Assembly (NCBI GenBank): GCA_947305035.1
Contig: CAMZCV010000003.1
Location: 1 to 17,162, forward strand
Source: an uncultured Coriobacteriales bacterium
GTDB lineage: Bacteria; Actinomycetota; Coriobacteriia; Coriobacteriales; Atopobiaceae
Length of the DNA: 17,162 nt
Direction: 5' to 3'
Part shown: piece after piece, positions 8,660 to 15,792 of the stretch
Layout of the letters: every line of letters begins with the position of its first letter
How positions within the stretch are numbered: the stretch's first letter is position 1
Translations under genes and position numbers: made by a program
Notes under the pieces: generated by a model
Told to the model about the DNA's origin: nothing
The model's database searches: none
What the model saw: only the letters and a program-made list of their open reading frames with translations

Positions 8660-8686
8660 GCGCCTCGCAACTGCGGGGCGCTTTTT
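8660..8686 (+). terminator. Rho-independent terminator after the small membrane protein gene
   Basis: The arm GCGCCTCG (8660-8667) pairs with CGGGGCGC (8674-8681), with one G-U wobble, and is followed at once by TTTTT (8682-8686). It isolates the small gene from the HTH gene downstream. Confidence 0.85.
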
Positions 8687-8800
8687 GGTTGCGTCGGAAA
8701 ATGGCCAAATTGCAGCCGTTGGTTGGTGGATTGGGGCCATGCGCTACCATACTGTAGATGGTGCCGGCAAGCAGACAGGCATCAACAGAAAGGCACGACC

Positions 8801-9775
8801 ATGAGCTTCCGCGACAACCTCCAGCACCTCCGCGCCACGCGCAACATGACCCAGGAACAGCTCGCCATGCTGGTGGGCGTCTCCCGCCAGTCCGTCACCA
8901 AGTGGGAGGCCGAGCGCGCCTACCCCGAGATGGACAAGCTTATCAAACTCACGCAGATCTTCGATTGCACCCTCGACGAGCTCGTCTCGGGCGATCTTAC
9001 GGGACGTGCGAAGGAGCCCGAGAAGGCGATTCCCGCCACCGCCGCGCTCGCCGACATCACAGGCTACGACGAGCAGCAGATCAAGTTCGCGAACCGCATC
9101 GCGACGGGCGTGGCCCTCATCCTTCTCGGCCTCACCTTCGCCTCGCTGTTCGACGGGGTCGAGTTCGGGCCGCTTCCCGCAGAGGCGCTTCCGGTGGGCT
9201 CCCTGTTCGCAGGCATCATCGCAGGCATCTCGTTCATCATCCCCGCGTGCATGGACGACACCGCTTTCAAGCGTGCTCACCCCTTCGTGGAGAACTTCTA
9301 CACCGCCGAGCAGGAGCAGAAGGCCAGGCATGAGTTCGGCATCCAGCTCACCGTGGGTATCGCCATCGTGCTCGCCGGCGTCGCCTCGGGCTCGCTGGGC
9401 GACAACCGTTATATCCATGCGCTCTTCTTCGCCTGCATCACGGTGGGAGTCTTCGTCCTCGTGCGCGGCGGTCTCAGGGCGGCTCGCATCGACGTGGAGG
9501 AGTACAACATCGAGGCCCTCTCCGAGCTTACCGAGGAGGAGGTTGCCTCCATCGTGGGCGAGGAGCGCGCCGCACAGGTGCTCGCCAGGACGCGCCGCAG
9601 CAAGCTCGTGGGCGTGGCCTGCGGCATCATCATGATCCTCGCCACGATCGTGGGCCTCTGCCTGATGTTCTACGGCGAGCCGTTCTATTGGATGGCATGG
9701 CTCGTGGGCGGGCTGCTCTGCGGTGTCGCCGCCCTCATCCCTGCGCTGGTCTCGTCGCTCGCAAAGGTGCAGTAG
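8801..9775 (+). CDS. XRE-family HTH regulator fused to a six-helix membrane domain
   Basis: 324 residues. An N-terminal Cro/C1-type helix-turn-helix occupies about 6-61 (LRATRNMTQEQLAMLVGVSR, then QSVTKWEAERAYPEMDKL and CTLDELVSGD). After a short linker come about six hydrophobic helices (about 100-117, 130-150, 181-199, 204-223, 269-290, 296-318). The protein would be a membrane-anchored DNA-binding protein, a layout known in Gram-positive bacteria but mostly of unknown function. Start ATG at 8801 chosen because it follows AGAAAGG (8787-8793) and gives a standard XRE N-terminus; an in-frame TTG at 8723 would add 26 atypical residues. The charged loop 228-262 between helices four and five (EEYNIEALSELTEEEV) is probably cytoplasmic. 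No obvious link to the sugar operon. Confidence 0.88.
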   Translation: MSFRDNLQHLRATRNMTQEQLAMLVGVSRQSVTKWEAERAYPEMDKLIKLTQIFDCTLDELVSGDLTGRAKEPEKAIPATAALADITGYDEQQIKFANRIATGVALILLGLTFASLFDGVEFGPLPAEALPVGSLFAGIIAGISFIIPACMDDTAFKRAHPFVENFYTAEQEQKARHEFGIQLTVGIAIVLAGVASGSLGDNRYIHALFFACITVGVFVLVRGGLRAARIDVEEYNIEALSELTEEEVASIVGEERAAQVLARTRRSKLVGVACGIIMILATIVGLCLMFYGEPFYWMAWLVGGLLCGVAALIPALVSSLAKVQ

Positions 9776-9821
9776 ACCGCGGGCCGACGCAAGATTCCTG
9801 CAAGTTGTCCGGCCTTTCGGG

Positions 9822-9897
9822 TATACTCTCCATACGCCGCGCACCGCACGGTATGAACCTTGACAGTTGCATGGTGGTAGCTTGCCAACTCTTGGCA
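9822..9897 (+). promoter_or_regulatory. Probable ssrA promoter region
   Basis: TATACT (9822-9827) is a good -10 box but has only a weak -35 upstream. A perfect TTGACA (9860-9865) lies nearer the gene but lacks a clear -10 at the right distance. Between it and the mature 5' end is a dyad TGCCAA-N3-TTGGCA (9883-9897). One or both elements likely drive tmRNA transcription, but the start site is unresolved. Confidence 0.4.
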
Positions 9898-9915
9898 GCC
9901 TGCCCCTGCTCCTAT

Positions 9916-10278
9916 GGGGGCGACTGGTTTCGACAGGGTGTGTTTGAGATGGGCAGCAGGCCGTGGTCTCCTCGCCACGTTAAACAGGGGTCCCGTCAAA
10001 TGAATTGACAACAACTCTTATCAGGGCTATGCCCTCGCTGCTTAATTAACTAGCAGCCGCTGAACTGGGGATCTTCTCCTGTTCCCAGGGAAGCGTCATT
10101 CAGGGAGATGCACTGCGCGGACGTAGCGGGTATGCTGCGCAGCTAAGATCGAACCGGCTAGGGCGTGCGGAGCGTGTCGCTCGGCACCAAACGCCCGAAC
10201 CTCCTCGAGCGACTGAGCCTGGAGACACCTGTCAGGAGCGTGCTTTGGACCGGAGTTCGATTCTCCGCGCCTCCACCA
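9916..10278 (+). ncRNA. ssrA: Transfer-messenger RNA (tmRNA)
   Basis: Rescues stalled ribosomes and tags the unfinished protein for proteolysis. The 5' end GGGGGCGACTGGTTTCGACA is the diagnostic tmRNA start, and its first 7 bases pair with CGCCTCC (10268-10274) to form the acceptor stem (one G-U). The T arm GGAG-TTCGATT-CTCC and an encoded ACCA (10275-10278) complete the tRNA-like half. The length of 363 nt is normal for one-piece tmRNA. The tag frame ends Y-A-L-A-A-UAA at 10028-10045; reading backwards gives DNNSYQGYALAA, with a TGA at 10001-10003 just upstream, so the resume codon should be GAC (10007) or ATT (10004). A terminator follows directly. Confidence 0.95.
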
Positions 10279-10318
10279 TGTACTCCGAGCCCCGATGCGC
10301 TTCGCGCACCGGGGCTTT
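10265..10318 (+). repeat. Direct repeat copy 1 (ssrA 3' end plus terminator)
   Basis: A 54-bp stretch that recurs 163 bp downstream with one substitution (C at 10300 versus T at 10463). It includes the last 14 nt of the tmRNA, CCA included, and the terminator stem. Here it is part of the intact ssrA gene. Confidence 0.9.
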
Positions 10319-10320
10319 TT
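10288..10320 (+). terminator. ssrA rho-independent terminator
   Basis: The arm AGCCCCGATGCGC (10288-10300) pairs with GCGCACCGGGGCT (10304-10316) with a single A-C mismatch, followed by a T-run to 10320. It lies 9 nt beyond the tmRNA CCA end. Confidence 0.9.
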
Positions 10321-10346
10321 GGTTCCGGCGCGTCGAACCCCCTGGC

Positions 10347-10417
10347 CGGAATCGCAGATTCCGCCCCTTCTCGCTCAAAACAGCAATCTGCTGTTTTGAC
10401 GGCGCACACGCGCCGTC
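10347..10417. repeat. Cluster of three perfect short inverted repeats
   Basis: Between the two direct repeats lie CGGAATC-gca-GATTCCG (10347-10363), an 11-bp stem TCAAAACAGCA-atc-TGCTGTTTTGA (10375-10385 with 10389-10399), and GACGGCGC-acac-GCGCCGTC (10398-10417). All are perfect. The interval carries no credible gene. They may be a structured RNA or protein-recognition sites; function unknown. Confidence 0.7.
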
Positions 10418-10427
10418 GCTCGAAGCC

Positions 10428-10481
10428 CCGCGCCTCCACCATGTACTCCGAGCCCCGATGCGTTTCGCGCACCGGGGCTTT
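10428..10481 (+). repeat. Direct repeat copy 2 (duplicated ssrA 3' end, possible att scar)
   Basis: Matches 10265-10318 at 53 of 54 bases. Upstream, similarity to the tmRNA T arm continues in degraded form (7 of 10 bases match between 10251-10260 and 10414-10423). The duplicated segment still forms the terminator hairpin (10451-10479) followed by TTTCTATTT, giving ssrA a second terminator facing the convergent operon. Duplication of a tmRNA 3' end is the usual footprint of site-specific integration, but the 163-bp spacing leaves no room for an element and no integrase is present. Confidence 0.75.
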
Positions 10482-10531
10482 CTATTTCGGCTTTCGCGCT
10501 GGAAACGGGCCTTATCTGCTCGAGGGCAGCG

Positions 10532-10894
10532 CTATGACGCGGGAACGTCTCGTGAAGCAACCACGTCGACGCCCGTGCCGCACACGTTGGCGAGAACCAC
10601 ATCGCCCATGCGCAGCGGCGCGGCCACCCGCGCGGCGTTCACCTGCTTGAGGCAGTCGCGCAGCAGCTCGCGCGGAACGGGTGCGGTTCCCCGGACGGCA
10701 AGCCTGCGGAGCGGAGATCCTTCCACCGCAACGGTGGTGGTGAGCGTACGCACAGGATGCGTGTGCTCGGCAAGCGCGTAGTCGTGCCCGCGCTTGCATG
10801 AATGGCCGCTCACCTCGAGCGCGCCGGGCATGCCCGAGACGGCGATGCGGCAGCTGCGCGGGCAGATGATGCAGGTGTAGGTGCTCTCAGCCAT
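10532..10894 (-). CDS. DUF1667 family small Cys-rich protein
   Basis: 120 residues, last gene of the leftward flavoprotein operon. The N-terminus holds a Cys motif C8-IIC-C11-PRSC-C15 and a fourth cysteine in SGHSCKRG (Cys33), a likely metal or iron-sulfur site; a C-terminal part with VCGTGVDVVASRDV follows. This is the DUF1667 pattern, known to accompany GlpA- and GlpB-like flavoproteins in anaerobes, where it probably takes the place of a third, electron-transferring subunit; that role is inferred from context. The start ATG at 10894-10892 lies 1 nt after the upstream stop and has GGAGG at 10900-10904 within that gene, so translation is coupled. It converges on ssrA. Confidence 0.85.
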   Translation of the reverse strand: MAESTYTCIICPRSCRIAVSGMPGALEVSGHSCKRGHDYALAEHTHPVRTLTTTVAVEGSPLRRLAVRGTAPVPRELLRDCLKQVNAARVAAPLRMGDVVLANVCGTGVDVVASRDVPAS

Positions 10895-10895
10895 G

Positions 10896-12158
10896 TCACA
10901 CCTCCACGATCTCGATTGTCGGCGAGACGCCGGCGGGAACCTGGGCAGTCAGCGAGAGCATGCTCGCGGGTGCCACGGCAACCAGCCGCTCACGCGCCAG
11001 CACCTCTCCTTCGGCGGTGCAGCGCAGCTCAACGCGCGCAGCAGGCTGCTTGACGCGGCAGAAGAAGCGCACGTCGCGCACGGTATCGCCCGCTTGAATG
11101 CGCTGGGGCACATGGGCGCCCACATTGCCCGATGCATTCACGGTCAGATGCGCGGGCTCCTCCGGGCGCTCGGCGTCGAGCCAGTCGCAGGCGCCGCGTG
11201 CCGCAAGCTCGCCCGACTCGCTCACGTAATCCACGAGGTCGAACACGATGCTCACGTTGCCCGAGGCGAAGATGCCGGGCACGCTCGTCATGAAGGTATC
11301 GTCCAGCACGGGGCCGCGGGTAACGGGGTCCAGCTCCACGCCGGCCTGCTTGGACAGCTCGTTCTCGGGAATGAGGCCCACCGCAAGGACGAGCAGGTCG
11401 CAGGGCACGTAGCGCTCGGTACCGGCAACGGGACTGCCATCCGCCCCACGCGCGGCAACGGTGACGCCCTCAAGGCGATGCTTACCGTGAACGCGTGACA
11501 CCATGTGCGAGAGGTGCAGGGGGATGCCATAGTCGTCGAGGCACTGCACGACGTTGCGTGCCAGGCCGCCAGGATGATCCATGATCTCGTAGACGCCCTC
11601 GACCTCGATGCCCTCGAGCGTCATGCGGCGCGCCATGATGAGCCCGATGTCACCGGACCCTAGGATGACGGCGCGCGTCCCGGGGAGGTATCCCTCCACG
11701 TTGATATAGCGCTGGGCCGCGCCAGCGGTGATGACACCCTGGGGCCGCTCGCCGTGGAGCAGCACCTGCGCTGCCGTGCGCTCGCGGCATCCCATGGCAA
11801 GGATGACGGTGCCAGCCTGCACGTGCACCATGCCGTCTGTGGGGTTGGTCGCCCAGACATCGCGGTCAGCCGTGAGCTCGAGCACCATCGTGTCGAGCAG
11901 GACCTCGATGCGCGCGCCTTCGGCCCGTGACGCTTCTAGCTGGTCGATGAAACGCTGGGCATAGGTGCAGCCGCTTACGGACTCGCCAAAACGGAGCAGG
12001 CCGAAGCCGTCGTGGATGCACTGCTGCAGGATGCCGCCCAGCTCGGTGTTGCGCTCGAGGATGGCGCAGCTGCGTCCGCGATGCGCGACCTCGAGGGCTG
12101 CGGCCAGTCCCGCGGGGCCTCCGCCGATAATGGCGACGTCAACCGTGAGCTCACGCAT
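10896..12158 (-). CDS. FAD/NAD-dependent oxidoreductase (GlpB-like position)
   Basis: 420-residue flavoprotein of the pyridine-nucleotide-disulfide oxidoreductase fold. FAD dinucleotide motif IIGGGPAG with GGGPAG at 12-17, second nucleotide-binding motif GSGDIG at 167-172, and the C-terminal FAD motif GIFASGNVSIVFDLVD. Cys47 in GGILQQCIHDGFG and the AMGCRERT motif (about 121-128) are typical of the oxidoreductase subunits that sit beside GlpA-like proteins and resemble HcnB-type subunits. It likely transfers electrons from the dehydrogenase encoded just upstream to NAD or a further carrier. The start ATG at 12158-12156 overlaps the previous gene by 8 nt and has GGGGAGG inside that gene's end. 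Electron acceptor unknown. Confidence 0.9.
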   Translation of the reverse strand: MRELTVDVAIIGGGPAGLAAALEVAHRGRSCAILERNTELGGILQQCIHDGFGLLRFGESVSGCTYAQRFIDQLEASRAEGARIEVLLDTMVLELTADRDVWATNPTDGMVHVQAGTVILAMGCRERTAAQVLLHGERPQGVITAGAAQRYINVEGYLPGTRAVILGSGDIGLIMARRMTLEGIEVEGVYEIMDHPGGLARNVVQCLDDYGIPLHLSHMVSRVHGKHRLEGVTVAARGADGSPVAGTERYVPCDLLVLAVGLIPENELSKQAGVELDPVTRGPVLDDTFMTSVPGIFASGNVSIVFDLVDYVSESGELAARGACDWLDAERPEEPAHLTVNASGNVGAHVPQRIQAGDTVRDVRFFCRVKQPAARVELRCTAEGEVLARERLVAVAPASMLSLTAQVPAGVSPTIEIVEV

Positions 12159-14043
12159 TGCCGTTCACCTCCCCGTCGCCCGCGCGGCTGTCGCAGCGCA
12201 AGATCTCGCTTCCCGGGCCGTGCAGGCACACGTCCGTGGGGTCGCACCCCAGCTCGCGTGCGAGGATCTCGAGCACGCGCGGCTGGCAGAAGCCGCCTTG
12301 GCAGCGGCCCATGCCCGCGCGGCAGCGCCGTTTGATGGCATCGATCGACTGCGGTACCACGGGCGCGCGCAGCACGTCGAGGATCTCGCCCTCGGTGATG
12401 CCCTCGCAGCGGCAGACGATCCGCCCGTATTCTGGCCGCTCGGCGATAAGTGCGTCGCGCTCCTCATGCGAGAGCTCGCGCAGGTGCACGGGACGGTCGC
12501 GGTGCGGGTTGAACGCGGGGTTCTCGCCCACGGGACACCCCTCGCGCGCCGCGTCTTCGCGGATGATGCCTGCCACCATGCACGCGATGGCGGGGGAGGA
12601 GCCCACGCCGGGGCTCTGGATGGCGCCCGCCTGCACGAGTCCGCGGGTGACCTCGCTCATGCCCACCTGGAAGTCCTCGGAGAAGTCCGCAGGGCGCGAG
12701 CCTGCGAACAGGCGGATGATGTCGCGCTCGGAGACGTCGGGGTTCTCGTTGATGGCCATGATGAAGCCGAGCTCCTCATTTGTGGTGCGCGTCTCCTGCT
12801 TGTCGGGGACCTCGAGCGCGGACGGGCCTATGAGGATGTTGCGGTCTGGCGTGAACTCCATGCCGCCGCCCTTGGAGTTGGGGTCGCGCCCCTGCTTCTT
12901 CTCGGGGTTCATGTGACCCGTGAGATGCCGGTACATGGGCGGCTTGGCCTTGTCGATGATGGCGATCGTGCCGCGGCGCGGATGGATGGTGAAGAGGCGG
13001 TCGCCTGCCATGGCGGAGATCTCGTCGGAATAGGCGCCTGCGGCGTTGACCACGTAGCGGCAGCGGATGAGTCCGCGGCTGGTGAGCACGCCTGTGATGC
13101 GTCGGCTGTTCTCCTCGCCGTCCCCGGTGCCCTCGACACGCTCGGTCTCCACGCGGCAGACGGGCGTGCCGAGCAGGACGCGCACGCCGTTGGCCGCAGC
13201 GTTCTCTGCCAGCGCGACAACCACCTCGTAGGTGTTCACGCGACCCTGGCTGGGCATCCACAGGCCCATGACCGGCTTGTGGCCGTACTTCGCCAGCGCA
13301 GGTTCGATCTCGAGGCACTGCTCGCCGTCGATGAGGCGCGGGCGCCAATCGCCGTTGCGCACGGCGGTTTTGAACTCGTCCGCCAGCTCGTCGATGTCCT
13401 CGGGATCCTCCACGTAGAGCAGGTCGCCGCAGCGATCGAACGAGAAGCCCAGCTCATCAGCCAGCTGGTCCCACATGCGGTTGCCGAGCACGCTCATCTC
13501 GGCTTTGAGGGTGCCGGGGGTGACTCCGCCCGCGTGGTGCACGCCGCCGTTGTTGGCCTTGGACGCGCCGGTGGCCACATCCTCCGCCGCTTCGACGGCG
13601 ATTACGTGCAGGTCGGTGCGCGAGAGCTCACGGCAGATGGCGGCGCCGACGATGCCCAGGCCCACCACCACGACGTCGCACTCGGCGAGAAGGCCAGCCT
13701 TCTCTCCAGCCTCGATCCAGGCGGAGTAGTCGCGTTTGGGTATCTCGACGTCGGCGGCGGTCATGTCGCTTACCACGTTGCGCACGCCCGCAACCTTGGC
13801 AACTGCGTGCGCGAGGTCGCAGAGCTGCTGGTAGCTGGCGCACTGGCCGGAGAGCGTCACCACGCCGCGGAAATCGCACGAGGCGGAGATGCCCGCGGCG
13901 ACATCGGGGAAGCGCTCGGCCACGCACGCCAGCACGCGCGCGGTCAGCTCCTCGCGCTGCGCGGCGTCGAGCCGTTGGGCGCGGATGCGCTGCCAGGGTC
14001 GCTCGTCCTGCTCGTCCTGCGAGAGCACGTATCCGTAACCCAT
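12151..14043 (-). CDS. GlpA-like FAD dehydrogenase with N-terminal BON-like domain and C-terminal [2Fe-2S] domain
   Basis: Probable anaerobic glycerol-3-phosphate (or related polyol-phosphate) dehydrogenase, 630 residues, about 100 longer than usual. Residues about 31-95 look like a BON domain: the core GVVTLSGQCASYQQLCDLAH, then VAGVRNVVSDM. The DAO-type FAD domain starts with VVVVGLGIVGAA (GLGIVG at 128-133) and includes KANNGGVHHAGG and GTIAIID. A C-terminal BFD-like domain holds Cys544, Cys546, Cys581 and Cys586 (CRCEG... GRCQGGFC), the set that binds [2Fe-2S] in GlpA proteins. Start ATG at 14043-14041 was chosen because AAAGGAG precedes it (14051-14057) and it shares one base with the kinase stop. 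A longer upstream reading lies wholly inside the kinase gene and was dismissed. Substrate is inferred from family and context. Confidence 0.9.
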   Translation of the reverse strand: MGYGYVLSQDEQDERPWQRIRAQRLDAAQREELTARVLACVAERFPDVAAGISASCDFRGVVTLSGQCASYQQLCDLAHAVAKVAGVRNVVSDMTAADVEIPKRDYSAWIEAGEKAGLLAECDVVVVGLGIVGAAICRELSRTDLHVIAVEAAEDVATGASKANNGGVHHAGGVTPGTLKAEMSVLGNRMWDQLADELGFSFDRCGDLLYVEDPEDIDELADEFKTAVRNGDWRPRLIDGEQCLEIEPALAKYGHKPVMGLWMPSQGRVNTYEVVVALAENAAANGVRVLLGTPVCRVETERVEGTGDGEENSRRITGVLTSRGLIRCRYVVNAAGAYSDEISAMAGDRLFTIHPRRGTIAIIDKAKPPMYRHLTGHMNPEKKQGRDPNSKGGGMEFTPDRNILIGPSALEVPDKQETRTTNEELGFIMAINENPDVSERDIIRLFAGSRPADFSEDFQVGMSEVTRGLVQAGAIQSPGVGSSPAIACMVAGIIREDAAREGCPVGENPAFNPHRDRPVHLRELSHEERDALIAERPEYGRIVCRCEGITEGEILDVLRAPVVPQSIDAIKRRCRAGMGRCQGGFCQPRVLEILARELGCDPTDVCLHGPGSEILRCDSRAGDGEVNGNA

Positions 14044-15584
14044 CAGTACAGCTCCTTTGCGATTCCGGAGATGGCTCCCACGAGCAGGTCGTAGCGCTTG
14101 AGCGCCGTGTCGTATGCCTCGCGCGTGGAAGGGTCGGGCGAGTAGGTGCGGTCGATGCCGCCCGCGCCCGTGAGCTCGGCGGCCTGCTCGACACTCTCCC
14201 ATACCCCCGCTCCCACGCCTGCGAGCATGGCGGCGCCCAAAGCCGCCGCATCCTGCGTGTTGTGCATGGTGACGACGGGCCTTCCCAGCACGTCGGCCTT
14301 GATCTGGCACCAGAGCGGGCTGTTGGATGCACCGCCCAGGCAGCGAACCTCCTCGATGCGCTGGCCAGTGGCGGCCTCTGTGCAGTCGACCATGCGGCGC
14401 ACGTTCATCGCCGACGCCTCGAGGAACGCGCGGGCGATATGCGCGCGCGTGTGCTGCAGGTTGAGGCCGTAGAGAAGTCCCTTTCCATACTGGTTGGTGT
14501 CGGGCGCTCCCGCTCCCTCGAAGTGGGGGAGCAGCACCAGGCCATCCGAGCCTGCAGGCACGGTGGCTGCCAGCTCGTCCATCACCTCATAGGCAGGCTG
14601 ACCGCCCACCTGTTCCTCTGCGAGCTCGTCGGAGAAGAGCTGGTCGCGGAGCCAGCGGAACATGATGCCGCCCTTCGCGCCCATGTTGAGCAGGTAGCGC
14701 CCGGGTTCCACGCCGTAGAAGCAGGCGAGCTCGCCGTTCGGGTCGAGCACGGGCGCGTCCGCCATCGTGCACACGGTGGTGAGGGCGCCGGTGGATTCGC
14801 TGAAGGTTCCCGGCGCCACGTTGCCCACGCCGATCGTGCCGCAGGCGGTATCGAGCCCTCCCTGCACGATCTTGAGCGAGCGGGGCAGGCCCAGCTCGTC
14901 GGCAACCTCGGGCAGGATGATGCCGAGCGACGTGCCGCTGGGAAGTACGGGCGGCAGCAGGGCCTCGTCGATTCCCAGGAGTTCGAGCATCTCGGGCCAC
15001 CAGGCGCCCGTGCGGATGTCGAGCATATACGAGGAGCACCACAGCGACGGCTCGCCGGTGGCACGTCCGGTGAGGCGCTGGCAGAACCAGTCCTCGAGCA
15101 GCACGATCCTGCTTGCGTGCGCGAGGACGTCGGGTCGGTTGCTGCGCATCCAGAGGATCTTCGCCGCAGGGTAGAGCGAGATGATGGGGCCCTGGCCGGT
15201 GCGCTCGAGGATCTCCTCGGCGCTGAACCATGCATTGATCTGCTCGGCCTCCGCCTGCGCGCGCGTGTCCATCCACACGATGAAGTTGCCCATGGGCTCG
15301 CCGTCGGCGTCGAGGAAGGTGAGCGTCTCGCCCTGAACCGAGAGGCTCATGGCGAGGATGGCGGCGCGGTTGATGCCCGCGGTGTCGAGGACGCGCTGGA
15401 GGCAGGTCTTGAAGGCGCCCCAATAGACGTCCGGACTCTGCTCAACCACACCGGTGGCGGGGGTGATGAGGGTGTGCTCGACGGTATCCACCGCCACAGC
15501 GCGGCCACCCGTATCGAAGAGCCCCACCTTGACGGCGGTGGTACCCAGGTCGGCTCCGATGAGGTAGCGTCGTTCTTCGCCCAT
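14043..15584 (-). CDS. FGGY-family carbohydrate/polyol kinase (xylulokinase- or glycerol-kinase-like)
   Basis: First gene of the leftward operon, 513 residues. ATP-dependent sugar or polyol kinase of the FGGY family: phosphate-1 motif GADLGTTAVKVGLFD (10-24), substrate-side motif VWMDTRAQAE (103-112), catalytic Asp245 in GGLDTACG (242-249), and a C-terminal stretch that fits the second FGGY signature exactly (GLLYGLNLQHTRAH to FLE), followed by GGASNSPLW. The middle resembles xylulokinase-like members rather than classical GlpK, yet the downstream partners are glycerol-3-phosphate-type dehydrogenase subunits, so the substrate may be glycerol, a tetritol or a ketose. Start ATG at 15584-15582 with GGGAG a few bases upstream; another in-frame ATG at 15596 would add 4 residues. 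Confidence 0.9.
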   Translation of the reverse strand: MGEERRYLIGADLGTTAVKVGLFDTGGRAVAVDTVEHTLITPATGVVEQSPDVYWGAFKTCLQRVLDTAGINRAAILAMSLSVQGETLTFLDADGEPMGNFIVWMDTRAQAEAEQINAWFSAEEILERTGQGPIISLYPAAKILWMRSNRPDVLAHASRIVLLEDWFCQRLTGRATGEPSLWCSSYMLDIRTGAWWPEMLELLGIDEALLPPVLPSGTSLGIILPEVADELGLPRSLKIVQGGLDTACGTIGVGNVAPGTFSESTGALTTVCTMADAPVLDPNGELACFYGVEPGRYLLNMGAKGGIMFRWLRDQLFSDELAEEQVGGQPAYEVMDELAATVPAGSDGLVLLPHFEGAGAPDTNQYGKGLLYGLNLQHTRAHIARAFLEASAMNVRRMVDCTEAATGQRIEEVRCLGGASNSPLWCQIKADVLGRPVVTMHNTQDAAALGAAMLAGVGAGVWESVEQAAELTGAGGIDRTYSPDPSTREAYDTALKRYDLLVGAISGIAKELY

Positions 15585-15599
15585 GGCCGCTCCCATCCC

Positions 15600-15627
15600 C
15601 AAGTGGCATGCACATCCAGTCCACTTG
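15600..15627. promoter_or_regulatory. Dyad in kinase-operon leader, candidate operator
   Basis: CAAGTGG (15600-15606) and CCACTTG (15621-15627) are perfect inverted repeats whose centres are 21 bp apart, two helical turns. The dyad lies 16 nt upstream of the kinase start in the 208-bp divergent region, a sensible place for a repressor site. The binding protein is not encoded in the window. Confidence 0.4.
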
Positions 15628-15727
15628 TCTATGTTCGTGCAAGGCGGCGTGTGCGTCACGCGGCTTTCGACGTGCTGCTCGGCAAGCTGGGCGAGTGGTG
15701 GAGCGCGGTTCGGGCCACCCGCGAGAG

Positions 15728-15765
15728 TACAATGGATGCGGCATCTGAACCCGCCCGCGGGGCGG
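15728..15765 (+). promoter_or_regulatory. Candidate -10 box and leader hairpin of the rightward flavoprotein gene
   Basis: TACAAT (15728-15733) is a 5/6 match to the -10 consensus, about 60 nt before the start codon; no good -35 is visible. In the leader, CCGCCC-gcg-GGGCGG (15751-15765) forms a perfect 6-bp hairpin. Both are weak, short-motif assignments. Confidence 0.35.
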
Positions 15766-15792
15766 TTGCGAAGCGAGAGGAAGCGTGATTGC

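Noticed and set aside
10428..10481. Second tRNA or tmRNA gene ending in an encoded CCA
   Set aside because: Only the 3' acceptor strand and terminator are duplicated; no 5' acceptor partner, D arm or anticodon arm can be drawn upstream.
11965..14094. 709-residue rightward frame over the flavoprotein genes
   Set aside because: Antisense shadow; the leftward frames contain clear FAD and iron-sulfur motifs and overlapping gene junctions.
14044..14310. N-terminal extension of the GlpA-like protein into the kinase gene
   Set aside because: The extension is an out-of-frame reading of the kinase C-terminus; the ATG at 14043 has a good ribosome-binding site and the usual one-base stop/start overlap.
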